Below are positions 26,544-37,285 of a stretch of DNA of 64,000 nucleotides, piece by piece. The notes under the pieces are model-generated. The model was not told where the DNA came from and did not search any database. It saw only the letters and a program-made list of their open reading frames with translations. Source of the stretch: an uncultured Selenomonadales bacterium (GTDB taxonomy: Bacteria; Bacillota; Negativicutes; Acidaminococcales; Acidaminococcaceae); contig ONEW01000002.1 of NCBI GenBank assembly GCA_900316935.1, positions 31,451 to 95,450 of the forward strand, read 5' to 3'. The position numbers were made by a program, and so were the translations under genes. Each line of letters starts with the position of its first letter. Position 1 is the stretch's first letter.

Positions 26544-27914
26544 TTATCCTTCGGGAAGTACATCTGAGTTGCACATTTGTCTTACCGGCTGAAAAGCGGC
26601 CATTGCCCTTTCGGAATAGAGGGCGTTCCGCACCTGTTTCTTATGGACATGTTTTTTCTGCAGAGGCGGTGTCAGGCCGTAATTGACATTCATGGGCTGG
26701 AACTTCTCTACCTCGGGGTTGCTGATGTAATGGGCCAGGGCCCCCATGGCCGTAACGATTGGAAAATCAACCGTGCGTTCGTGCAGCCAGGCGCGGGACG
26801 CATGGATGCCGGCCATCAGACCCGAAGCAGCCGATTCCACATACCCTTCGACGCCCGTCATCTGGCCGGCGAAATACAGGCGGGTATCGCTGCGCAGACG
26901 GAACGAGGCGGTCAGCACTTTCGGCGAATTCATATAGGTATTCTTGTGCATGACGCCGTAGCGCACGAACTCCGCCTGCTCCAGACCGGGAATCATGCCG
27001 AAGACACGGCGCTGTTCCGGCCACTTCAGGTGGGTTTGGAACCCCACGATGTTGTAGAGCGTGCCGGCAGCATTGTCCTGGCGCAGCTGGACGACGGCAT
27101 AGGCTTCGCGGCCGTTGCGGGGATCCCGGAGGCCGACCGGTTTGAGAGGGCCGTACCGCATGGTGTCTTCCCCGCGGCAGGCCATTTCCTCAATGGGCAT
27201 ACAGCCTTCGAAGACATTGCCCTGCTCGAAGTCCTTGACTGCCGCCGTTTCCGCATGCTGCAGGGCTTCCCGGAACGCTACATATTCCTCTTTTGTGTAG
27301 AAGGGACAGTTCAGGTAAGCCGCTTCGCCCTTACCGTACCGGGAGGCACGGTAAATGACGTCGTAGTTCAGGGATTCCCCGGTCACGATGGGCGCCGCCG
27401 CATCAAAGAAATGCAGGGAGTCCGCATGAATCTTCCGGACGATGGCGGCACTCAGGGCATCGCTTGTAAGGGGCCCCGTGGCAACGATGACATAGCCTTC
27501 CAGACTGTCCAGGTCCGTCACCTCTTCGGTTACCACCGTAATCAGGGGATGTTCCCGGACAGCTTTCGTCACGGCCGCGGAGAAACTCTGGCGGTCCACG
27601 GCCAGAGCGCCGCCTGCAGGAACCCGATGGGCATCGGCAGCCTGCAGGATGACGGAACCCAGCTGGCGCATTTCCTCCTTGAGGAGGCCCACGGCGTTCT
27701 TCACGTCGGCCGCGCGGAGGGAGTTGCTGCAGACCAGTTCCGCAAACCCGTCGGTTTTATGTGCCGGATCCGATTTCAGGGGGCGCATCTCGTGCAGAAT
27801 GACGGGAATGCCGCGGCGGGCCACCTGCCAGGCAGCCTCGCTGCCGGCAAGGCCCGCGCCGATGACGTGGATCGGTTCTTTCCGGATATTGTCCATGTTC
27901 TTTGCCTCTTCCAT
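26544..27914 (-). CDS. trmFO: Methylenetetrahydrofolate-tRNA-(uracil-5-)-methyltransferase
   Basis: 456 residues. Folate- and FAD-dependent m5U54 formation in tRNA. N-terminal FAD motif [33 protein letters not shown], and the C-terminal second FAD contact [16 protein letters not shown]. Two starts are credible, ATG 27914 (AGAGGT) and ATG 27896 (GAAGAGG). Confidence 0.96.
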   Translation of the reverse strand: MEEAKNMDNIRKEPIHVIGAGLAGSEAAWQVARRGIPVILHEMRPLKSDPAHKTDGFAELVCSNSLRAADVKNAVGLLKEEMRQLGSVILQAADAHRVPAGGALAVDRQSFSAAVTKAVREHPLITVVTEEVTDLDSLEGYVIVATGPLTSDALSAAIVRKIHADSLHFFDAAAPIVTGESLNYDVIYRASRYGKGEAAYLNCPFYTKEEYVAFREALQHAETAAVKDFEQGNVFEGCMPIEEMACRGEDTMRYGPLKPVGLRDPRNGREAYAVVQLRQDNAAGTLYNIVGFQTHLKWPEQRRVFGMIPGLEQAEFVRYGVMHKNTYMNSPKVLTASFRLRSDTRLYFAGQMTGVEGYVESAASGLMAGIHASRAWLHERTVDFPIVTAMGALAHYISNPEVEKFQPMNVNYGLTPPLQKKHVHKKQVRNALYSERAMAAFQPVRQMCNSDVLPEG

Positions 27915-27936
27915 TTCATTACCTCTTGGTGTTGGA

Positions 27937-27965
27937 AAAAGGAGGCGTACACTACGCCTCCTTTT
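27937..27965 (-). terminator. Intrinsic terminator between topA and trmFO
   Basis: A 13-bp perfect stem (27937-27949 with 27953-27965), 3-nt loop, T5 tail on the minus strand. It would end or reduce transcription from topA into trmFO. Confidence 0.9.
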
Positions 27966-27976
27966 ACAAGGTCTGT

Positions 27977-30199
27977 TTATTTGCGGGCCGCCTTGCTTTT
28001 TGTGGCAGCGGAGGCCGTTTTACGGGCGGATGTCTTTTTTGCCGCGGTTTTACGTGTTTCCCTGCCTTTCACGACTTTCTTGACTTTCAGCAGGTCCGCT
28101 GTCGTGGTCTTCTTGCGGGAAGGCCTCTTCGACAGGGCATCCTCACAATCCGGATTCGAGCAGACCCGGCGGACCTTGCCGCCGCGCTCGGCATGCTCCA
28201 GCAGCATATGGCCGCATTTCGGACAGGTCTCATTGGTCGGTTTGTCCCACGACGTGAACTTGCACTCCGGATAATTGGAACAGCCGTAAAAGACCTTGTT
28301 GGTCCGCGTGTGCCGTACGGTGATGTCGCCGCCGCACTGCGGGCAGCTCACGCCGATCTTTTCCAGCAGCGGTTTCGTGTTACGGCATTCCGGAAAGCCC
28401 GGGCAGGCCAGGAACTTGCCGTACCGGCCTTCGCGGATGACCATCTCGCGGCCGCATTTTTCACAGATGACGCCGCTCTTTTCCAGCGGCGGCGGATCCT
28501 TGGGGATGACTTTGTCCGCCTTTTCCAGCAGGGCTTCGAAGGGTCCGTAGAAGTTCCGCAGGACTGTCAGTTTGTCTTCCTTATGCTCGGCGATTTCGTC
28601 GAGTTCCGTCTCCATTGCAGCGGAATACGGGATATTGATGATGCTGCCGAAGTAGGTCGTCAGCAAATCGACGACCTTCTTGCCCAGGTCCGTCGCCACG
28701 AGCTTTTTGCCGTCCTTGACGACATAGCCGCGGCTCTGGATGGTCTGGATGATGGGAGCATACGTGGACGGACGGCCGATGCCCTCCTCTTCCATTTTCT
28801 TGACCAGGGAGGCTTCGGTATAACTGGCCGGCGGTTCCGTGAAATGCTGGACGCCGTGTTCCACTTTATGCAGCACCAGGGAACGGCCCGGTTCGATATA
28901 CGGAACGGGGCCGGAACCTTCCTTCTTCATGTCCTTCTTATCAGCCAGACGCATGAAGCCGTCAAAAGTCATGACGGATCCGCTGGCTTTGAGTTCGTAG
29001 TTTCCGGCAGCAATCTGCAGGGTCGTCTGGTCATATTTGGCCGGTGCCATCTGGCAGGCCATCGTACGGTCCCAAATGAGCTTATAGAGGCGGTACTGTT
29101 CCTTCGTCAGGTACTTTTCCACTTCGGAAGGAGTCCGCGTGATGGACGTCGGGCGGATGGCTTCGTGGGCGTCCTGGGCATTGTTCTTGTTGGAGAAGAA
29201 GTTCGGTTTGGCCGGGCAGTATTCCCCTCCGAACAGTTGGCTTACAAATTCGCGGATGGAGGTCAGTGCCTCGGCGGCCAGGCGGGTTGAATCGGTACGC
29301 ATGTAGGTGATGAGGCCGACGGATGTGCGGCCGATGCTGACACCTTCGTACAGCTGCTGAGCCACGAGCATCGTGCGGCGCGTCGTAAAGTTCAGGCGGT
29401 GGGCCGCTTCCTGTTGGAGCGTACTCGTCGTGAACGGCGCCGGCGGCCGGCGCGTGACGGGTTTTTTCACAGCGTTCACCACGCTGTACGCGGCCTGCTG
29501 GAGGTCGTTTTCCACGGCCACGGTCTCAGCGGCCGTATGCAGTTCCAGTTTGGCGCCGTCCTTCTTCACGACATCGGCTTCAAAAATCGGTGCCTTTGCT
29601 TCTTCACGGAGTTTGACCTTGACGGTCCAGTATTCTTCCGGTACGAAGGCCTCAATTTCCTTGTCCCGGTCGGCGATGATCTTCACCGCCACGGACTGTA
29701 CACGGCCGGCGGAAAGGCCTTTGCGGACTTTGCGCCAGAGCAGGGGGCTCAGTTTATAACCCACGAGGCGGTCGATAATGCGCCGCGTCTGCTGGGCGTC
29801 CACCATGTCCATGTCGATGGTGCGGGGATGTTTGAGGGCTTCCTTGACGGCCGACGACGTGATTTCATGAAACGCGATGCGGCACAGCTCTTTCTCGTTG
29901 ATGCCGAGGATATGGGCCAGATGCCAGCTGATTGCTTCCCCTTCGCGGTCCGGGTCGGTTGCCAGATAGACTTTGTCCGCCTTGGCGGCGGCCGCCTTCA
30001 ACTCACGGATCAGGTCGCCCTTGCCACGGATGTTGATGTATTCCGGCTGGAAATCATGTTCCACGTCGACGCTGAGCGTGCTTTTCTTCAAGTCCCGCAA
30101 ATGCCCCATGGAGGCCTTGACGGTATATCCTCCGCGCAGGAATTTCGTAATCGTCTTCGATTTGGTCGGAGATTCGACAATGATCAGGTTATTGCTCAT
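27977..30199 (-). CDS. topA: DNA topoisomerase I
   Basis: 740 residues, type IA. TOPRIM domain ([26 protein letters not shown]), active-site Tyr299 in [10 protein letters not shown], and three C-terminal zinc ribbons (CEKCG, CPQCG and CPKCG, each closed by a second Cys pair). A Lys/Ala-rich tail of about 50 residues follows, a DNA-binding extension seen in several high-GC bacteria. Relaxes negative supercoils. AGGAGG precedes ATG 30199. Confidence 0.97.
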   Translation of the reverse strand: MSNNLIIVESPTKSKTITKFLRGGYTVKASMGHLRDLKKSTLSVDVEHDFQPEYINIRGKGDLIRELKAAAAKADKVYLATDPDREGEAISWHLAHILGINEKELCRIAFHEITSSAVKEALKHPRTIDMDMVDAQQTRRIIDRLVGYKLSPLLWRKVRKGLSAGRVQSVAVKIIADRDKEIEAFVPEEYWTVKVKLREEAKAPIFEADVVKKDGAKLELHTAAETVAVENDLQQAAYSVVNAVKKPVTRRPPAPFTTSTLQQEAAHRLNFTTRRTMLVAQQLYEGVSIGRTSVGLITYMRTDSTRLAAEALTSIREFVSQLFGGEYCPAKPNFFSNKNNAQDAHEAIRPTSITRTPSEVEKYLTKEQYRLYKLIWDRTMACQMAPAKYDQTTLQIAAGNYELKASGSVMTFDGFMRLADKKDMKKEGSGPVPYIEPGRSLVLHKVEHGVQHFTEPPASYTEASLVKKMEEEGIGRPSTYAPIIQTIQSRGYVVKDGKKLVATDLGKKVVDLLTTYFGSIINIPYSAAMETELDEIAEHKEDKLTVLRNFYGPFEALLEKADKVIPKDPPPLEKSGVICEKCGREMVIREGRYGKFLACPGFPECRNTKPLLEKIGVSCPQCGGDITVRHTRTNKVFYGCSNYPECKFTSWDKPTNETCPKCGHMLLEHAERGGKVRRVCSNPDCEDALSKRPSRKKTTTADLLKVKKVVKGRETRKTAAKKTSARKTASAATKSKAARK

Positions 30200-30220
30200 G
30201 AATCCTCCTTGAATTCAAGA

Positions 30221-31354
30221 TTAAACAGTTTGAAACCAGCGCCCGCAGGCGTCCCTTCCCACCAGGCCCTTCATCTGCATCTGCGTCAGGTAGACGTGCA
30301 TGTCGAGCGGCCCGCGGCCGAGGAAGGCAGCGAGTTCTTCCGGCAGGACCGGTCCCTTGGAAAGATAATCCAGGATCTTCCGTTCTGTATCCGTGCACGC
30401 GGCGGCAGGCCGGTTGCCGGAATTGGGGAACAGGTTCGACCCCTCCCTCCCCTGCCAGCGGGGAAAGAGTTCCTCCAGGATATGGGCCGGTTCCAGGACG
30501 GGTATGCCCTGGCAGCGGCGGATGAGGTCATTCGTTCCGCGGCACAGCTGGCTGTAGATGCTGCCGGGAATACAGAATACGGACCGGCCTTCGTCGGCTG
30601 CATATTCCGCCGTAATCAGGGCCCCGCTCCGGGGGGATGCCTCGATGACCAGCACACCGCGGCAGATGCCGCTGATGATGCGGTTCCGTTCGGGGAAATG
30701 GTACCGTTCCGGGCGGGTGCCCGGTGGATATTCCGAAAGGACCGCCCCCTGTTGGGCGATTTTCCCGAACAGGCTGCGGTTTGCATAGGGATAAGGGATA
30801 TCCACACCGCATCCCAGGACGGAAATCGTGGTGCCGCCGGCTTCCAGCGACGCTTCATGGGAGATGGTGTCGATACCCTGCGCCCCACCGCTGACGATGG
30901 TGAGGCCTGCTTCGGTCAGGGCCCGGGCAAACCAGGCCGCCGACTTGCGGCCGTACTCATCCGCCAGACGCGGTCCGACGATGGCCACACACTGGTCCGT
31001 ATCGGGCAGAGTGCCTTTCACATAAAGGGCCAGGGGCGGTTTCCGGATTTCGCGCAGCAGCGGCGGATAGGCCTTGTCTTCCAGGGTGATGAGGCCGATG
31101 CCGAGGCGGCTGCAGGATTCCTCCAGCCGGGCCGGCAGGTCCCGGTCCCGCATCTGCAGGAACCGTTCCACCGCGCGGGGGGCCAGGAGCCCCGATGCCC
31201 GGAGGGCCCTTTCTGAAGCTCCGTAAAAATCCCGGATGCTTCCAAAACATTCTTTCAGCTGCAGCAGCAGCTCCCCGTGCCCGGAGAAGGTTTTGGAAAC
31301 GCCCAGGGCGGCCCAGTGGAATTTCTCTTTGGAATTGTCCTTCGTATTGGCCAT
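30221..31354 (-). CDS. dprA: DNA processing protein DprA
   Basis: 377 residues. Loads RecA on incoming single-stranded DNA during transformation. Rossmann-like core shows VAIVGPRLADEYG, VSGGAQGIDTISHEASL, VLGCGVDIPYP, RNRIISG and ASPRSGALITA. A small helical domain precedes it and a winged-helix domain (about 315-377) ends the protein. AAAGGAGG places the start at ATG 31354. Confidence 0.95.
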   Translation of the reverse strand: MANTKDNSKEKFHWAALGVSKTFSGHGELLLQLKECFGSIRDFYGASERALRASGLLAPRAVERFLQMRDRDLPARLEESCSRLGIGLITLEDKAYPPLLREIRKPPLALYVKGTLPDTDQCVAIVGPRLADEYGRKSAAWFARALTEAGLTIVSGGAQGIDTISHEASLEAGGTTISVLGCGVDIPYPYANRSLFGKIAQQGAVLSEYPPGTRPERYHFPERNRIISGICRGVLVIEASPRSGALITAEYAADEGRSVFCIPGSIYSQLCRGTNDLIRRCQGIPVLEPAHILEELFPRWQGREGSNLFPNSGNRPAAACTDTERKILDYLSKGPVLPEELAAFLGRGPLDMHVYLTQMQMKGLVGRDACGRWFQTV

Positions 31355-31388
31355 GCAATCCTCCTTTGCAAATCTGTGACTATATAAA

Positions 31389-31418
31389 TAAATAGCATAC
31401 ACCCAGATAGAAAGTCAA
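31389..31418 (-). promoter_or_regulatory. Promoter of dprA (topA)
   Basis: Minus strand -35 TTGACT (31413-31418), 18-bp spacer, -10 TATTTA (31389-31394) preceded by TGC. Confidence 0.6.
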
Positions 31419-31445
31419 CAGCAAAAGCACCTTTTCACAACTTTT

Positions 31446-32660
31446 CTACATATATATAATATCGCGGACCACGACGGCGGCCGCCTCGCCATGACCACAG
31501 CGGCGGCGCAGTGCAGCCCGTTCCCCGTCCCGTTCCGCGGCACTTTTGGCGGCAGCGGAACGCAGCAGGGCCGCCAGTGTATCCGTGTCCGCGGCCGTGG
31601 AGGCCCCGCAGCAGGACGATAAAAACGCCGCATTTTTCTCTTCCTGTCCGGGCAAGGGGCGATAGATGATCAGGGGAACGCCGCAGGCCAGGGTTTCGGC
31701 AGCCGACACACCGCCTGCCTTGCTGACGACGGTATCACAGGCCGTGAAAAGGTCCGCCATATCGTTCCGGAAGCCCCATACGGTGAGCCGCGCGCCGTAC
31801 CGCGTCCGGGCCAGGCCGGCCAGGCGGTGGCGCAACGCCTCGTTCCGGCCGGTCACGGCGACAATCCGGAGAAATTCCAGCCCGGGCCGGTCCAACACGG
31901 CGCACATTTCCTCCATGGGCAGCAGGCCGCCCCCGCCACCGGCCGCCAGACAGACGAAATCTCCGTCCTGCCAGCCGTACCGGCGCCGCAATGCGGTCCT
32001 GTCCGGCTCTCCGCCCGGACAGGTAAAAGCCTTGCGCAGCGGAATGCCCGTGACCAGGACGCGCGGTGGCTCCAAGCCGTTCCGGGCCGCCAGTTCGCGT
32101 ACCGTCTCCGCCAATTCCGGAGCCGCTACATAGTACGTGTCGGCACCAGGGCAGACGAGCCATTGATGGACCGTGAAATCCGTCACGACGACAGCCAGGC
32201 GCAGGCCGGGATGCCAGAGGCGCTTGTAACGGGACACGATGCCCGTCGGTGTGGCATGGGTGCTGATGACGATGTCCGGAGCCTCCCGGTCCAGATAGGC
32301 CTTGCCGAGACGGCACAAAAGGGCATTCAGGGCATTCCGCACCCAGAGCGAACCGCCGCCGTTCCCCCACCGGTACGACAGGGCATACAGGACAGGGCAA
32401 TGACGCAGCACCCAGCCGTACCCGCCCAAGAACAACCGACTGATCCACTGAGGGAAAAAGCGGAACACGTCCCCCTGCTCCACACAAAGGTGCGGATTTT
32501 CCGAAAGGGCCTCTGCCAGTGCCTGGGAAGCCATCCGGTGTCCGCTCCCGATGGGAGCGGACAAAATCAGGACCTTCCTCGGTTTTTGCGTCAGGCCGGA
32601 AGGACCATCGTGCCGCTCTGTATTTTTTGTAACAGAATCTTTATGCTGATCCGCCATCAT
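31446..32660 (-). CDS. Glycosyltransferase of the MGDG synthase/UgtP (MurG-like) family
   Basis: 404 residues, GT28-type GT-B fold. N-terminal VLILSAPIGSGHRMASQALAEAL is the MGDG synthase motif; the C-terminal nucleotide-sugar site shows GFRNDMADLFTACDTVVSKAGGVSAAETLACGVPLI. Family members glycosylate diacylglycerol at the inner membrane. Acceptor and donor are not certain. The start is either of two adjacent ATGs (32660 or 32657), with only a weak ribosome site. Confidence 0.85.
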   Translation of the reverse strand: MMADQHKDSVTKNTERHDGPSGLTQKPRKVLILSAPIGSGHRMASQALAEALSENPHLCVEQGDVFRFFPQWISRLFLGGYGWVLRHCPVLYALSYRWGNGGGSLWVRNALNALLCRLGKAYLDREAPDIVISTHATPTGIVSRYKRLWHPGLRLAVVVTDFTVHQWLVCPGADTYYVAAPELAETVRELAARNGLEPPRVLVTGIPLRKAFTCPGGEPDRTALRRRYGWQDGDFVCLAAGGGGGLLPMEEMCAVLDRPGLEFLRIVAVTGRNEALRHRLAGLARTRYGARLTVWGFRNDMADLFTACDTVVSKAGGVSAAETLACGVPLIIYRPLPGQEEKNAAFLSSCCGASTAADTDTLAALLRSAAAKSAAERDGERAALRRRCGHGEAAAVVVRDIIYM

Positions 32661-32713
32661 CCAATCCGCCGTCCTGAAAAACGGCGGTTTCCGTCCTTTC
32701 CTTCCACAATCCG

Positions 32714-32722
32714 TGTTATAAT
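32714..32722 (+). promoter_or_regulatory. Extended -10 promoter upstream of hydF
   Basis: TGTTATAAT with TATAAT at 32717-32722; no clear -35. The resulting leader would be about 100 nt. The 167-bp gap also carries a 7-bp GC hairpin at 32667-32688 that could serve the divergent glycosyltransferase gene. Confidence 0.5.
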
Positions 32723-32827
32723 CAGAAAATAAGGCAGCCGGCAGAAGCCTGCTGCCCGAAAAAACTGCCAGCAATACCACAGATTAACTATAGACTACTG
32801 TTTGTTGTTTTGCAAGGAGGTTTCAGC

Positions 32828-34093
32828 ATGAGCGGAAACAGCGGATTGAACGCCACCCCGTCGGCGGACCGCGTCCATATCGGTATCTTCGGCCGTCGCA
32901 ATGCCGGCAAATCGAGCCTCATCAACGCCCTGACGAACCAGAACCTGGCCATTGTGTCCGACACGCCGGGTACCACGACGGATCCCGTGTCCAAGGCGAT
33001 GGAACTGCTCCCCCTGGGTCCGATACTGCTGATTGACACGCCGGGCATCGACGATGAAGGCGAACTGGGCAGCCTGCGCGTGCAGCGGTCCTACCAGGTC
33101 CTCAACAAGACGGATATCGCCCTCCTCGTCATTGAGGCGTCCGCCGGCCCGTCCCCCGAAGACATGGCCCTCCTCGGCCGGATCCGCGCCAAAAAGCTGC
33201 CCTCCCTGCTCGTCTTCACGAAGGCCGATCAGCTGCCCGGCGGCGGGACGGATCTCAAGGAAGCGGAAGAACACATTCCCCGCATCAGCGAAATCCGCGC
33301 CACCCATATTCCCTACAGGGTCGTCAGCAGTGTCACGAAAGGCAGCATTCACGACCTGCGGGAAACCCTGGCCCGCCTGGTGCCCGAAAAAGCGGCTCCC
33401 TTTCCACTCTGTGCCGACCTGATCCGGCCCGGGGATTTCGTCGTCCTCGTCATCCCCATCGATAAAGCGGCTCCCAAAGGCCGCCTGATTCTGCCGGAGC
33501 AGCAGACCATCCGCGATATTCTTGATGCCGGGGCCGTCTCCCTCGTCACACGGGAAGACAAACTGGCGGAAACGCTGGAAAAACTGGGCCGGGATCCGGC
33601 CCTTGTCATTACGGACAGCCAGGCCTTCGGCGTCGTCAACCGCATCGTACCGGATCGCGTACGTCTCACCTCCTTCTCCATCCTCATGGCGCGCCACAAA
33701 GGCAACCTGGAACAGGCCGTCGACGGCGCGGCCCATCTCAAACAGCTGCAGGACGGCGACAAGGTGCTCATTTCCGAAGGCTGCACACACCACCGCCAGT
33801 GCGGCGATATCGGAACGGACAAGTTGCCCCGCTGGCTGGCGGAGTTTACGGGAAAGCAGCTCGACCTGTCCTGGACGAGCGGCACCGAATTCCCTCTGGA
33901 CCTCGGGCCGTACCGCATGGTCATCCACTGCGGCGGCTGTATGCTGAACGAGCGGGAAATGCAGTACCGCTATCACTGGGCGCAGGACCAGGGTATCCCC
34001 ATGACCAACTACGGAATCACCATCGCCCATTGCCACGGGATCCTGAAGCGGGCCTTGGGTCCCTTCCCGGACCTGGCTGCCAGACTGGACTGA
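32828..34093 (+). CDS. hydF: [FeFe]-hydrogenase maturation GTPase HydF
   Basis: 421 residues. GTPase domain with P-loop GRRNAGKSSLINAL, switch TPGTTTDPV, DTPGIDD and FTKAD. A dimerization domain follows, and then a C-terminal cluster domain with the Cys ligands CTHHRQCGDIG and CGGCM. HydF is the scaffold that delivers the 2Fe subcluster to the hydrogenase apo-enzyme. AAGGAGG precedes ATG 32828. It stands alone: hydE, hydG and hydA are not in the window. Confidence 0.96.
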   Translation: MSGNSGLNATPSADRVHIGIFGRRNAGKSSLINALTNQNLAIVSDTPGTTTDPVSKAMELLPLGPILLIDTPGIDDEGELGSLRVQRSYQVLNKTDIALLVIEASAGPSPEDMALLGRIRAKKLPSLLVFTKADQLPGGGTDLKEAEEHIPRISEIRATHIPYRVVSSVTKGSIHDLRETLARLVPEKAAPFPLCADLIRPGDFVVLVIPIDKAAPKGRLILPEQQTIRDILDAGAVSLVTREDKLAETLEKLGRDPALVITDSQAFGVVNRIVPDRVRLTSFSILMARHKGNLEQAVDGAAHLKQLQDGDKVLISEGCTHHRQCGDIGTDKLPRWLAEFTGKQLDLSWTSGTEFPLDLGPYRMVIHCGGCMLNEREMQYRYHWAQDQGIPMTNYGITIAHCHGILKRALGPFPDLAARLD

Positions 34094-34100
34094 GACACGG

Positions 34101-34139
34101 ACAAGGGCGGAACCTTTTACAGGGTTCCGCCCTTGTTTT
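34101..34139 (+). terminator. Terminator after hydF
   Basis: A 14-bp perfect stem (34101-34114 with 34123-34136), 8-nt loop, TTTT tail. Confidence 0.92.
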
Positions 34140-34184
34140 ATGTCTTTTTCAGCGTTTTTTGGTTTTATGCCTTTTTCACTCTGC

Positions 34185-34913
34185 TCACTGTTTGTCCATG
34201 AGGTGCCTTTTCCCGATATAGAAGACGACCGCCGCCACAAGGATCAGGATGGTCAGCCGCAGCATGCATTCCCGGAAATTCACTATATCGTGGCCGATGA
34301 CGACTTCCAGCGCGGTCGACGGGAATTTGCCGATCAGGTTGGCAATCATGTAATCGCGGATGCTCATGCGGCTCACAGCGCCGACCGCCGTCAGGATGCC
34401 CGACGGAAAATACGGCAGGGCACGGGCGAAAGTCATCCACACGATGCCATTCTTTTCGCTGGCCCGGTCGATAGCCTCCAGTTTATCCGCTTTGGCGATG
34501 ACCTTTTCCGCCGTATTGCGGAAAAAGAAGCGCATGAGCAGGAAACTGAGGACGACGCCTACGGTTTCAGCCAGCCAGGAAATGAGGATGCCCAACGGAA
34601 GCCCGAAAATAAGCCCGTTCGCCGTCGAAATGAAAACCGACGGGAAAATGCTGCCCATGTTGATCAGCACATCGATGGAGAAACTGACCAGCATGGCCCA
34701 GGGCCCGAAGGAACGGAAATAATCCGCCAGGGCGCTCACATTGCCGCTGACAGCCAGGGTAAAGGTCTTATGCCAGAAATCACCGGCAAAGAAGTACATT
34801 ACGGCCAGGATGGCACCGAGAATGGCCAGGGCGGCAGCCTTCGTCAGACCGTCGGGGTTCTCGTACCACCGGGTTCCGGCCTCGCCGCGGCCGGATGTTT
34901 TGTTCTTATTCAT
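34185..34913 (-). CDS. TVP38/TMEM64 family membrane protein
   Basis: 242 residues, about five to six membrane segments (first at about 28-45). The SNARE-associated/DedA-like core shows SIFPSVFISTANGLIFGLPLG and FARALPYFPSGILTAVGAVSRMS. Members are implicated in lipid scrambling or undecaprenyl-phosphate recycling; the specific role is unknown. The 5' frame extension is unsupported; ATG 34913 has only a weak GTGAGAT site. Confidence 0.88.
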   Translation of the reverse strand: MNKNKTSGRGEAGTRWYENPDGLTKAAALAILGAILAVMYFFAGDFWHKTFTLAVSGNVSALADYFRSFGPWAMLVSFSIDVLINMGSIFPSVFISTANGLIFGLPLGILISWLAETVGVVLSFLLMRFFFRNTAEKVIAKADKLEAIDRASEKNGIVWMTFARALPYFPSGILTAVGAVSRMSIRDYMIANLIGKFPSTALEVVIGHDIVNFRECMLRLTILILVAAVVFYIGKRHLMDKQ

Positions 34914-34942
34914 CAAGATCTCACGTTGCTTTTCAAAATAAA

Positions 34943-34960
34943 CCCCTGTCTGCACAGGGG
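34943..34960 (-). terminator. Weak terminator between recG and the TVP38 gene
   Basis: A 7-bp GC stem (34943-34949 with 34954-34960), 4-nt loop, then TTTATTTTG on the minus strand. Confidence 0.6.
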
Positions 34961-34974
34961 ACGGGGTCTTCCCG

Positions 34975-37053
34975 TCAGGAATTGAAGATGCCCGCGAAAC
35001 GGGAATCAAACAGGTTGGATGTCCCGGCCAGCAGTTCCTTGCGCAGGTCCGGTTTTGACAGGGCCTCCTGCGCGTCTTTGCGGCACTTGAGCAGGACATC
35101 GGTATCTTTAAGTATATCAGCGAGCCGTAAATCTGGCAAGCCGTGCTGGCGCAGGCCGAAGAGCTGGCCGGCACCGCGCAGTTCCAGGTCTTTCTGGGCC
35201 AGCTCGAAACCGTCGTCGGAGTTGTGGAGCACCGTCAGGCGGGCCAGGGTGTCCGGATCCTTGTTATCCGTCAGCAGCACGCAGTAGGACTGGTGTTCCC
35301 CGCGGCCCACGCGGCCGCGCAGCTGGTGCAGCTGGGCCAGGCCGAACCGGTCGGCGTTCTCGACAATCATCAGGGTGGCATTGGGGACGTTGACGCCGAC
35401 TTCGACGACAGTGGTCGTCACGAGCACCTTGACGCTCCCGGCCGCGAAGGCCTCCATGATTCCGTCCTTTTCCGCCGGCTTCATGCGGCCGTGCAGTAAT
35501 GCGCAGGGTATGCCGTGCAGGACCGTGCGCTTCAGTTCCTCGTACACCTCGGTGACGCTGCGGACGCCCTCCAAGCCTTCCGACTCCTCGATGGAGGCGC
35601 AGACGACATAGGCCTGGCGTCCGGCGCGGATCTGGCGCACCATGCCCTCGTACACTTTGCGGCGCATGTCGCCCGTGTAGCACAGGGTCTCGATATGCTT
35701 GCGTCCCGGCGGCCGGCCGCGCATGACCGTCGTTTCGATATCGCCGTAGACCGTCAGGGCCAGTGTGCGCGGAATGGGGGTCGCCGTCATGATGAGCACG
35801 TCGGGTGCGAAATCCGATTTGGCTGCCAGGCGGCCGCGCTGGTTGACGCCGAAACGGTGCTGCTCGTCCGTCACGACCAGGGAGAGGCAGCGGAACTGGA
35901 CATCTTCCTGGAGCACGGCGTGGGTGCCGATGAGGATCTGCAGGGATCCGTCCGCCAGGCTCTCCAGGATCTCCCGGCGTTCCGCCGGTTTCGTATTGCT
36001 CGTCAGCAGGGCGATGCGGACGCCCGTACCGCGGAAGAACGAGGTCAAGGTTTCCAAATGCTGCTGGGCCAGAATACCCGTGGGCGCCATGATGCAGCCC
36101 TGGTAGCCGTTTTCCGCGGCCTTCGCCAGGGCCAGGGCCGCCAGAACGGTCTTGCCGCTGCCCACGTCGCCTTGCAGCAGGCGGTTCATGGGTTTCACAT
36201 CCTCCATGTCGCCGGAAATGTCCTGCCAGGCCTGTTTTTGAGCCACCGTCAATTGGAACGGCAGGTTGTGCAGGACCTGTTTCACCAGGGCGCCGTCCCG
36301 GTCGTGGTTGACGCCGCTGCGGCCGTCATAGTTGTGTTCCCGGTTCAGCATGAGGCCGCACTGCAGCAGGAACAGTTCCTCGTAGACGAGGCGCCGCCTG
36401 GCCTCCCGGAAAGCGGCCGCGGAAGCTGGAAAATGGATGTTCCGCAGCGCCGTCAGGCGGTCCGGGAAACGATACCGCTGCAAGAGGGAGGCAGGTACCG
36501 TTTCCGGCAACCCCTTTTCCGCCGCCAGGGCCAGGGCCTGCTTCACAACCGTGCGCAGCTGCTGCTGCGTCAGGGACTCCGTCAGGCTGTAGACAGGCAG
36601 GATGCCCGGCGACGAAGCGTCCGTCTCTTCATCCTGCGGTGTGATTGTCGCCTCACTGACGACTTTGGCCGCCGACCGGCCTGGCTTGACACGGCCTGTC
36701 ACCACGACGGCCATGCCTGGTTTCAGGTGGCGCAGGTAGTAACGCTGGGCGCCGAAGAAATACAGTTCGGCATAGCCCGTGTCATCGCGCACAAGGACGA
36801 CGGAATACTGACGTACCCGCGGGGAATAGCGGTCCGTCACGTTCATCAGTTCGCCCCGGAAGATCTGCTGCGACCCATCCACAGCCAGCTCCCGGATGGT
36901 CTTCAAATGGGAAAAGTCAATGTAGCTGTCCGTCCGGGGATAATAGTTCAACAGGTCGCCGAGGGTATGGATTTCCAGCCGCTCGAACGCTTCCGCCCGC
37001 TTTTTGCCGATGCCCTTGAGCACCGTCACCGGTTCCGTCCACCAGACGTCCAT
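34975..37053 (-). CDS. recG: ATP-dependent DNA helicase RecG
   Basis: 692 residues. N-terminal wedge/OB domain, then superfamily 2 motifs: GDVGSGKTVLAALA (Walker A), VTDEQHRFGVNQR (Walker B, the RecG form), TATPIPRTLA and QLRGRVGRGEHQSYC. Remodels stalled forks and branched DNA. ATG 37053 chosen with AAGGGGGAA upstream; a longer frame to 37110 is not family-like. A lone TATAAT (minus, 37150-37155) may be its -10. Confidence 0.96.
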   Translation of the reverse strand: MDVWWTEPVTVLKGIGKKRAEAFERLEIHTLGDLLNYYPRTDSYIDFSHLKTIRELAVDGSQQIFRGELMNVTDRYSPRVRQYSVVLVRDDTGYAELYFFGAQRYYLRHLKPGMAVVVTGRVKPGRSAAKVVSEATITPQDEETDASSPGILPVYSLTESLTQQQLRTVVKQALALAAEKGLPETVPASLLQRYRFPDRLTALRNIHFPASAAAFREARRRLVYEELFLLQCGLMLNREHNYDGRSGVNHDRDGALVKQVLHNLPFQLTVAQKQAWQDISGDMEDVKPMNRLLQGDVGSGKTVLAALALAKAAENGYQGCIMAPTGILAQQHLETLTSFFRGTGVRIALLTSNTKPAERREILESLADGSLQILIGTHAVLQEDVQFRCLSLVVTDEQHRFGVNQRGRLAAKSDFAPDVLIMTATPIPRTLALTVYGDIETTVMRGRPPGRKHIETLCYTGDMRRKVYEGMVRQIRAGRQAYVVCASIEESEGLEGVRSVTEVYEELKRTVLHGIPCALLHGRMKPAEKDGIMEAFAAGSVKVLVTTTVVEVGVNVPNATLMIVENADRFGLAQLHQLRGRVGRGEHQSYCVLLTDNKDPDTLARLTVLHNSDDGFELAQKDLELRGAGQLFGLRQHGLPDLRLADILKDTDVLLKCRKDAQEALSKPDLRKELLAGTSNLFDSRFAGIFNS

Positions 37054-37197
37054 GCCACGTTCCCCCTTTTCTCCACCGCGTATCCGTTCTCCGGCAGGCG
37101 CAGACTTCACTGGAAATCCGCCCCGGACATTCCTCGCCGTATATGGTCAATTATAGCGCATTTACCACAAAATATCAGAAACATTTTTGAAAACTAC

Positions 37198-37226
37198 TTG
37201 CTTTTCCCCTATATTTATGATAGTAT
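37198..37226 (+). promoter_or_regulatory. Promoter of rpmB
   Basis: -35 TTGCTT (37198-37203), 17-bp spacer, extended -10 TGATAGTAT (TAGTAT 37221-37226). Confidence 0.7.
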
Positions 37227-37285
37227 ACCCTTGTTAAACTTTTGAAAGAAGCGTCAAGCTGATTCTGTGAAGGAGGTAGAACCTG

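Noticed and set aside
34914..35174. N-terminal extension of the TVP38 protein
   Set aside because: It lies over the recG end, is Ser/Arg-rich shadow sequence, and is separated by the recG terminator.
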